In this document: in pieces, positions 60,084 through 64,000 of the stretch
Numbering within the stretch: the stretch's first letter is position 1
Layout: each line of letters starts with the position of its first letter
NCBI GenBank assembly: GCA_964352715.1
Contig: CAYGSU010000012.1
Location: 1 to 64,000, forward strand
Reading direction: 5' to 3'
DNA length: 64,000 bases
Source: JAVKBW01 sp964352715
GTDB taxonomy: Bacteria; Pseudomonadota; Alphaproteobacteria; UBA8366; Aestuariispiraceae
Translations under genes and position numbers: made by a program
Notes under the pieces: generated by a model
The model's input: only the letters and a program-made list of their open reading frames with translations
The model's database searches: none
What the model was told of the DNA's origin: nothing

Positions 60084-61850
60084 ATGTCGACCGACCTGCA
60101 TATCCCTATCATCGCCAATATTGGTCTGTTAGCAATTCTTGCCTGGATTGTGTCGTTTTTCAGCGCATCGTTGTTCAGAGATTTCCGAACGCGGGGATAT
60201 CAGACACCACTTATCGTCGGTCTGACCTTCGGTGCCGGCGCCGCCCTTTTGATGAATATTCCTGTCGAATTACAACAGGGAATAATCGGTGATGGCCGTG
60301 GGGCCCCCGTTCTTCTGTCCGGGATTATTGGTGGACCAGTCGCCGCACTGGTTGCCGGGACGATCGCAGCAGCAATGCGATACTATATCGGCGGCGCCGG
60401 TGCGCCCGGTGGTGTCATCTATATTATCCTGTTTGCCGTTATCGGGTGTCTCTGGCGATTTATTGCCGAAAAAAAGAATCTCAGGGCCATGCATTGGAGC
60501 AGGCTGATAGCTGTTGCCACCCTGGCGACAATTGTCACCATACCGGTTGTTTTCCTGCTTCCTGAAGCTGCACGGATGAACGTTATCGTTATCATCTGGC
60601 CGCAGTTGTTGGTCGCCAACATTTTGGGCAGCCTGATATTGGGGTCACTTGTAGAGCGCGAACGGCAGAGGGAGAAAATAAGCGCTGAACTTATAGAAAA
60701 AGAAAAACTGGCAACGCTGGGTGCTGATTCAAAAAGCCGGTTTCTTGCCGCCATGTCGCACGAGATCCGCACGCCCATCAATACGATCATGGGCGCACTG
60801 CAGTTGCTGCAACAAAAAGTAACAAGTGACGAAGACAAGAAAGATATTAAGACGGCCCTGAATGCGGGTGATGTTTTGCTGTCGCTGATCGGTCAGGTTC
60901 TGGATTTTGCAAAAATTGAGGCCGGTGTTGTCTCCATTAATAAAGAGGCAGTCAGCATCAATGCGATTATCCATGATTTGTCTTCGATGTTTGGCAATCT
61001 CGCAAATGATAGGGGAATCACGATAAATTTTCATGACGACCTACCCGATGATACGGTTGTCAGCGCGGACCAGGCCAAAATTCGCCAGATTCTGATCAAT
61101 CTGATCGGAAATGCGCTGAAGTTCACGGCGCAGGGACAAGTTGATGTCTACGCCCGGTCATCGACGCAGGGCGGCGACGACATCGAACTTGAATTTGAGG
61201 TCAAGGATACTGGATCAGGTATTGCCCCTGACGATCACGACCTGATTTTCGATGAATTCGGGCAATCTGAATCAGGCAAGAACTTCACCGGCGGCACCGG
61301 CCTTGGCCTCAGCATCTCCCGCCAACTGGCTCATGCGATGAACGGCGAAATATCCGTCCAAAGTGACCTTGGAAAAGGAGCCAGCTTTTTCCTGCGCCTG
61401 AATGTTTCGCGTGCGGCTGTTACAGATATTGTTCACGCGGAGGAGGAAGTTGAGACGCCTGCCGGAGGATTATGGATTCTTTTGGCTGAAGACAATGATA
61501 TCAACAGGGTGTTGGCCACCAGAATGCTGGAGGCGGAAGGGCATGAGGTCGTCGGCGTTGAAGACGGCCAGATGGCGGTGGATCTCATTGTTAAAGAGCG
61601 TCAGAAATTCGATCTCGTATTCATGGACATTCAAATGCCTCGTCTGTGCGGCGATGAAGCAACCCAGATCATCATCAGGGAAGTCGACGCGGCAGATCGA
61701 CCCCCCATCATCGCTTTGACCGCTAATGCGCTAACAGAACAGATGGAAAGCTACAGAAAAATTGGAATGACAGATGTCCTGACCAAGCCTGTGCAAATAA
61801 CCGAAATGCGGCGAATGATCGCCCGCTATGCCGTACATAATCAGCGCTGA
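60084..61850 (+). CDS. 5TMR-LYT membrane hybrid histidine kinase
   Basis: 588 residues. About six membrane helices (residues 8-195) include LLSGIIGGPVAALVAGTIAA and YIGGAGAPGGVIYI, the pattern of the 5TM receptors of the LytS-YhcK type. The HisKA domain has MSHEIRTPINTIMG (His226), and the HATPase domain has NLIGNALKFT, DTGSGI and GGTGLGLSIS. The receiver domain has ILLAEDNDINRVLA and LVFMDIQMPRLCG (Asp515). LytS-type sensors detect small metabolites such as pyruvate or respond to membrane changes. No output partner is adjacent. The 284 nt before the gene is locally AT-rich and holds no other gene. Confidence 0.92.
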   Translation: MSTDLHIPIIANIGLLAILAWIVSFFSASLFRDFRTRGYQTPLIVGLTFGAGAALLMNIPVELQQGIIGDGRGAPVLLSGIIGGPVAALVAGTIAAAMRYYIGGAGAPGGVIYIILFAVIGCLWRFIAEKKNLRAMHWSRLIAVATLATIVTIPVVFLLPEAARMNVIVIIWPQLLVANILGSLILGSLVERERQREKISAELIEKEKLATLGADSKSRFLAAMSHEIRTPINTIMGALQLLQQKVTSDEDKKDIKTALNAGDVLLSLIGQVLDFAKIEAGVVSINKEAVSINAIIHDLSSMFGNLANDRGITINFHDDLPDDTVVSADQAKIRQILINLIGNALKFTAQGQVDVYARSSTQGGDDIELEFEVKDTGSGIAPDDHDLIFDEFGQSESGKNFTGGTGLGLSISRQLAHAMNGEISVQSDLGKGASFFLRLNVSRAAVTDIVHAEEEVETPAGGLWILLAEDNDINRVLATRMLEAEGHEVVGVEDGQMAVDLIVKERQKFDLVFMDIQMPRLCGDEATQIIIREVDAADRPPIIALTANALTEQMESYRKIGMTDVLTKPVQITEMRRMIARYAVHNQR

Positions 61851-61868
61851 AACCAACGGATTGGCCGA

Positions 61869-62531
61869 TTACAGCTTCCGGGCCAGCGTCAGCCCGTCGC
61901 CGATCGGGATCATGGCGATTTCCACCCGGTCGTCGCGAGCGATTTTTTCGTTGAGCGCGCGGAGCGCAACCGTGTCTTCATCGGTATCCGACGGGTCCAC
62001 GACAGCACCGCTCCACAGCACGTTATCGATACCGATCACGCCATTCGGGCGCAGCAGGGTCAGCAATTTTTCGTAATAGGTGTCGTAGCCGGTCTTGTCG
62101 GCATCGATAAAGGCGAAGTCGACTTTTCCCGTCATGCCGTCGGCGATCAGGCTGTCCAGTGTTTCCGACGCCGGGGCGATACGCAGATCGATCTTGTCGG
62201 CAACACCGGCTTGCTGCCAGAACGGTTTGCCGATGTCGGTCCATTCGTCGCTGACATCGCAGCAGATGATCTTGCCGTCAGCGGGCAGGGCGCTTGCAAC
62301 CGCCAGGGCGCTGTAGCCGGTGAACGTGCCGACCTCGATGCACAGGCGCGCATTCATCAGCTTCACCAGGATAGACATGAACGCGCCCTGTTCCGGGGAA
62401 ATCTGCATGACGCCGTACGACATCGGGGCGGTTTTCTCGCGCAGGCCGCGCTGGGCATCGCTTTCGCGATAGGCGACGGTGGAAACATACGCGGCAAGGC
62501 TTTCGCTGAGGCCGATTTGTGTTGACGACAT
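61869..62531 (-). CDS. Class I SAM O-methyltransferase (family 3)
   Basis: 220 residues from ATG 62531; the upstream part of the longer frame is not homologous. It is a caffeoyl-CoA/catechol-type O-methyltransferase. Elements are ISPEQGAFMSILVKL, the SAM motif CIEVGTFTGYSALAVASALP, the FIDADKTGYDTYYEKL metal-binding region and GVIGIDNVLWSGAV. It methylates a hydroxyl on a small aromatic or related substrate using a divalent cation. It is convergent with the hybrid kinase. Confidence 0.9.
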   Translation of the reverse strand: MSSTQIGLSESLAAYVSTVAYRESDAQRGLREKTAPMSYGVMQISPEQGAFMSILVKLMNARLCIEVGTFTGYSALAVASALPADGKIICCDVSDEWTDIGKPFWQQAGVADKIDLRIAPASETLDSLIADGMTGKVDFAFIDADKTGYDTYYEKLLTLLRPNGVIGIDNVLWSGAVVDPSDTDEDTVALRALNEKIARDDRVEIAMIPIGDGLTLARKL

Positions 62532-62646
62532 GGAAGTTTCACTTTCTGAATTGGGATAGATCGTGTGACTTGATGCCAGAAATCCGCTATATCTAGCGTT
62601 GATTGCGAGCATTGTCGGAATATGCGGGATATTGTCGGGGAAATCC

Positions 62647-63330
62647 ATGAGCTTGTTTGAACACCGGGCGAAGATCTTTCGGCGTGCCCTAACAATGGCG
62701 GTGACCGGTGCTGCCGTAGCCTTGCTGGCGACCAGCTGCTCTGACCCGTTCGAATCCTCGCCGCTGCTGACGGGCAATACATTCGACCGCTATAACAGCA
62801 TGGCTGTTCCTTATCCGGATTCTGAAAACGTCAATATCAGCTACGAGTTCGGGTTCACGGACACCGTTGTCATTACAGTTCCCGGCGAGTTTACCGGTGA
62901 GGCCTGGCTGTTCAGCGAAAACAGCGCCGCTATTCCGGAACGGTTCGTGACCTTGCAGCTTGTCGAACCAGTGACGGATGCGACTTTGGAGGTCGGTCGG
63001 GAACTTTCCGTCGGCAAGGGCGTGTTCACCGTCAAGGATTACTGTGTTACCCGGTCAGCCACCAAAAGCCCGCTTGTTGTAAAACCCTACATCTCCGCGC
63101 TTCTTGAAAACGGGTTTGCGTTGTCTGATGCGCTGTACGTTCGCCGTTTCGTCTCCAAAAGGGTCGGCCTGGACGGCAAACGGCTGGATGTCGTTTTCGT
63201 CGAGGACATCGTGCGGAAGGGCTACGATTGTTCGATGCTTGGCGATATGAGCGAAACCGAAGGCGAGATCGGCGATTTCATAGAGCTTCTACGATCACGC
63301 GGCGACCGCAGCTTCGAAGTCGTCGGATAG
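62647..63330 (+). CDS. Lipoprotein of unknown function
   Basis: 227 residues from ATG 62647 (GGGGAAATCC upstream). A basic n-region and hydrophobic helix end in lipobox LLATSC, so it should be membrane-anchored in the periplasm. The mature domain is strand-rich (VVITVPGEFTGEAWLFSE, VTDATLEVGRELSVGKG) with a conserved-looking DYCVTRS and a C-terminal acidic helix. I do not recognise the family. Neighbours give no clue. Confidence 0.75.
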   Translation: MSLFEHRAKIFRRALTMAVTGAAVALLATSCSDPFESSPLLTGNTFDRYNSMAVPYPDSENVNISYEFGFTDTVVITVPGEFTGEAWLFSENSAAIPERFVTLQLVEPVTDATLEVGRELSVGKGVFTVKDYCVTRSATKSPLVVKPYISALLENGFALSDALYVRRFVSKRVGLDGKRLDVVFVEDIVRKGYDCSMLGDMSETEGEIGDFIELLRSRGDRSFEVVG

Positions 63331-63332
63331 CC

Positions 63333-64000
63333 TTACTGGGCTGCCTGGCCGATAGCGGTTTCGCTATGTCCGAGATTTCCACGGGAATCGAGCCGTAACA
63401 GCCAGCCGTCTTCCCGACCGGCGCCCCGGCTGGTCGTATAGCCGGCAAGCGCAAGGCCGCCATCGGGTGCGACAGTGATGGCCAGGGTCTGATCCCATTG
63501 CGAACCGCCATACAGCCGGAACCAGTCCAGCGCGCCGTTTTCCGTCAGCCCGATCACCCAGGCATCCGCACTGCCGGCCCCGCGTGACGATGTGCTGCCG
63601 GCCAGCGCGTAGCCGCCGCCGGGCTGTGCCTGGATTGACCAGACGCTGTCATCCTTGTCACCCTTCAGGTCTTTCTGCCAGCGCGCATCGCCGCGCAATC
63701 CCAGGCCGACGACAATCACATTGTCGCGGATGGAGTTGTCGTCTTGCGTGACACCTGCCGCCGCCACGCCGCCGTCCGGCGAGGCGGTGATACCGGTCAG
63801 TATGGTGAATGGACCCTGATCGATCATCCGCTGCCAATCCTGTTCGCCGTCCATATCAACCTGCACGACCATGCCGCGATAGCGCCCGGTGCGTTCCGAC
63901 TGATGATAGCCGGCGAGGGTGATACCGGTAACGTCACCGGTTTTCCCGTCGCGCCGCAGCGCGATGGCGTTGACGCCGTCATCGCGGCTGCCGCCGTAGG
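63333..64000 (-). CDS. Repeat protein, probable beta-propeller (5' end outside window)
   Basis: About 222 residues are visible; the frame stays open to the right edge, so the N-terminus is missing. It consists of repeats of about 50 residues with the pattern YGGSQWDQTLAITVAPDGG, LALAGYTTSRGAG and DGWLLRLDSRGN. The repeats resemble those of extracellular or periplasmic beta-propeller proteins seen in many bacteria. The internal ATG at 63872 is not the true start because the same repeat pattern continues upstream of it. Function unknown. Confidence 0.75.
   Translation of the reverse strand, partial: YGGSRDDGVNAIALRRDGKTGDVTGITLAGYHQSERTGRYRGMVVQVDMDGEQDWQRMIDQGPFTILTGITASPDGGVAAAGVTQDDNSIRDNVIVVGLGLRGDARWQKDLKGDKDDSVWSIQAQPGGGYALAGSTSSRGAGSADAWVIGLTENGALDWFRLYGGSQWDQTLAITVAPDGGLALAGYTTSRGAGREDGWLLRLDSRGNLGHSETAIGQAAQ

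Noticed and set aside
1..64000. CRISPR arrays, prophage, insertion sequences, tRNA or rRNA genes
   Set aside because: No regularly spaced repeats, transposase or integrase motifs, or tRNA/rRNA-like sequences were noticed in either strand. The gaps could still hide mobile sequence.

Overview
The window is a high-GC, densely coded stretch of an alphaproteobacterial chromosome, very probably marine. The support is inferential: two VPLPA-CTERM (exosortase-type) proteins, a form II CO-dehydrogenase-like cox cluster, a DMSP-lyase-type cupin, two DUF1194 proteins, a DUF115/Maf-like protein, and short overlapping ATGA/GTGA operon junctions. No rRNA, tRNA, CRISPR array, transposase, integrase or phage gene was seen. 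It is a scaffold: three runs of exactly 100 N (3778-3877, 17277-17376, 34851-34950) are nominal gaps that damage at least three genes. Genes also run off both window edges.

Layout. 1-7066: a very large LamG/VCBS-repeat secreted protein followed by its probable type I secretion ABC protein and HlyD-type adaptor. 7063-7899: a VPLPA-CTERM protein with a metzincin zinc motif in which the catalytic Glu is Gln. 8020-13836: nitrogen and sulfur metabolism, with a class III aminotransferase and an M20 carbamoylase (GTGA overlap), an acetylpolyamine amidohydrolase, and a two-gene operon of D-amino-acid transaminase plus DMSP-lyase-type cupin. 13994-19176: hybrid histidine kinase, AEC transporter, gap region, release factor 3. 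19344-25546: DUF4399, DMT transporter, DUF1194, a second VPLPA-CTERM protein with a strong terminator, and a DUF115/Maf-like protein translationally coupled to a TAXI-type binding protein. 25558-31822: CHASE2 adenylate cyclase, SPOR lipoprotein, a second DUF1194 protein, alpha/beta hydrolase. 31878-34850: caspase-like protein and two lipoproteins, the last cut by a gap.

34951-49982 is a molybdenum hydroxylase region. coxS-coxL-coxM encode a form II (AYRGAGR) enzyme. coxD, coxE, split xdhC and a MocA-like fusion encode cofactor synthesis and insertion, and a CoxG-like protein lies upstream. The ydbH/ynbE/ydbL set (AsmA-like intermembrane lipid transport) sits between these two halves. It is itself interrupted by an opposite-strand SHMT-like PLP enzyme gene.

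50160-64000: SocA/Panacea-like protein, CitMHS-type antiporter, MFS transporter, tandem universal stress protein, a TetR regulator with two palindromic operators facing a PNPOx/DUF1348 pair, an Atm1-type ABC exporter with an AcuC-like deacetylase and a secreted DUF192 protein, a 5TMR-LYT hybrid kinase, an O-methyltransferase, a lipoprotein, and a partial repeat protein.

The points most worth following are the LamG/T1SS cassette, the Glu-to-Gln metzincin, the gene inserted in the ydbH-ynbE-ydbL set, the repeat shared by the caspase-like protein and the gap-truncated lipoprotein, the DMSP-lyase/aminotransferase operon and the TetR operators. All functional statements come from reading the sequence and family knowledge; no database search was run.
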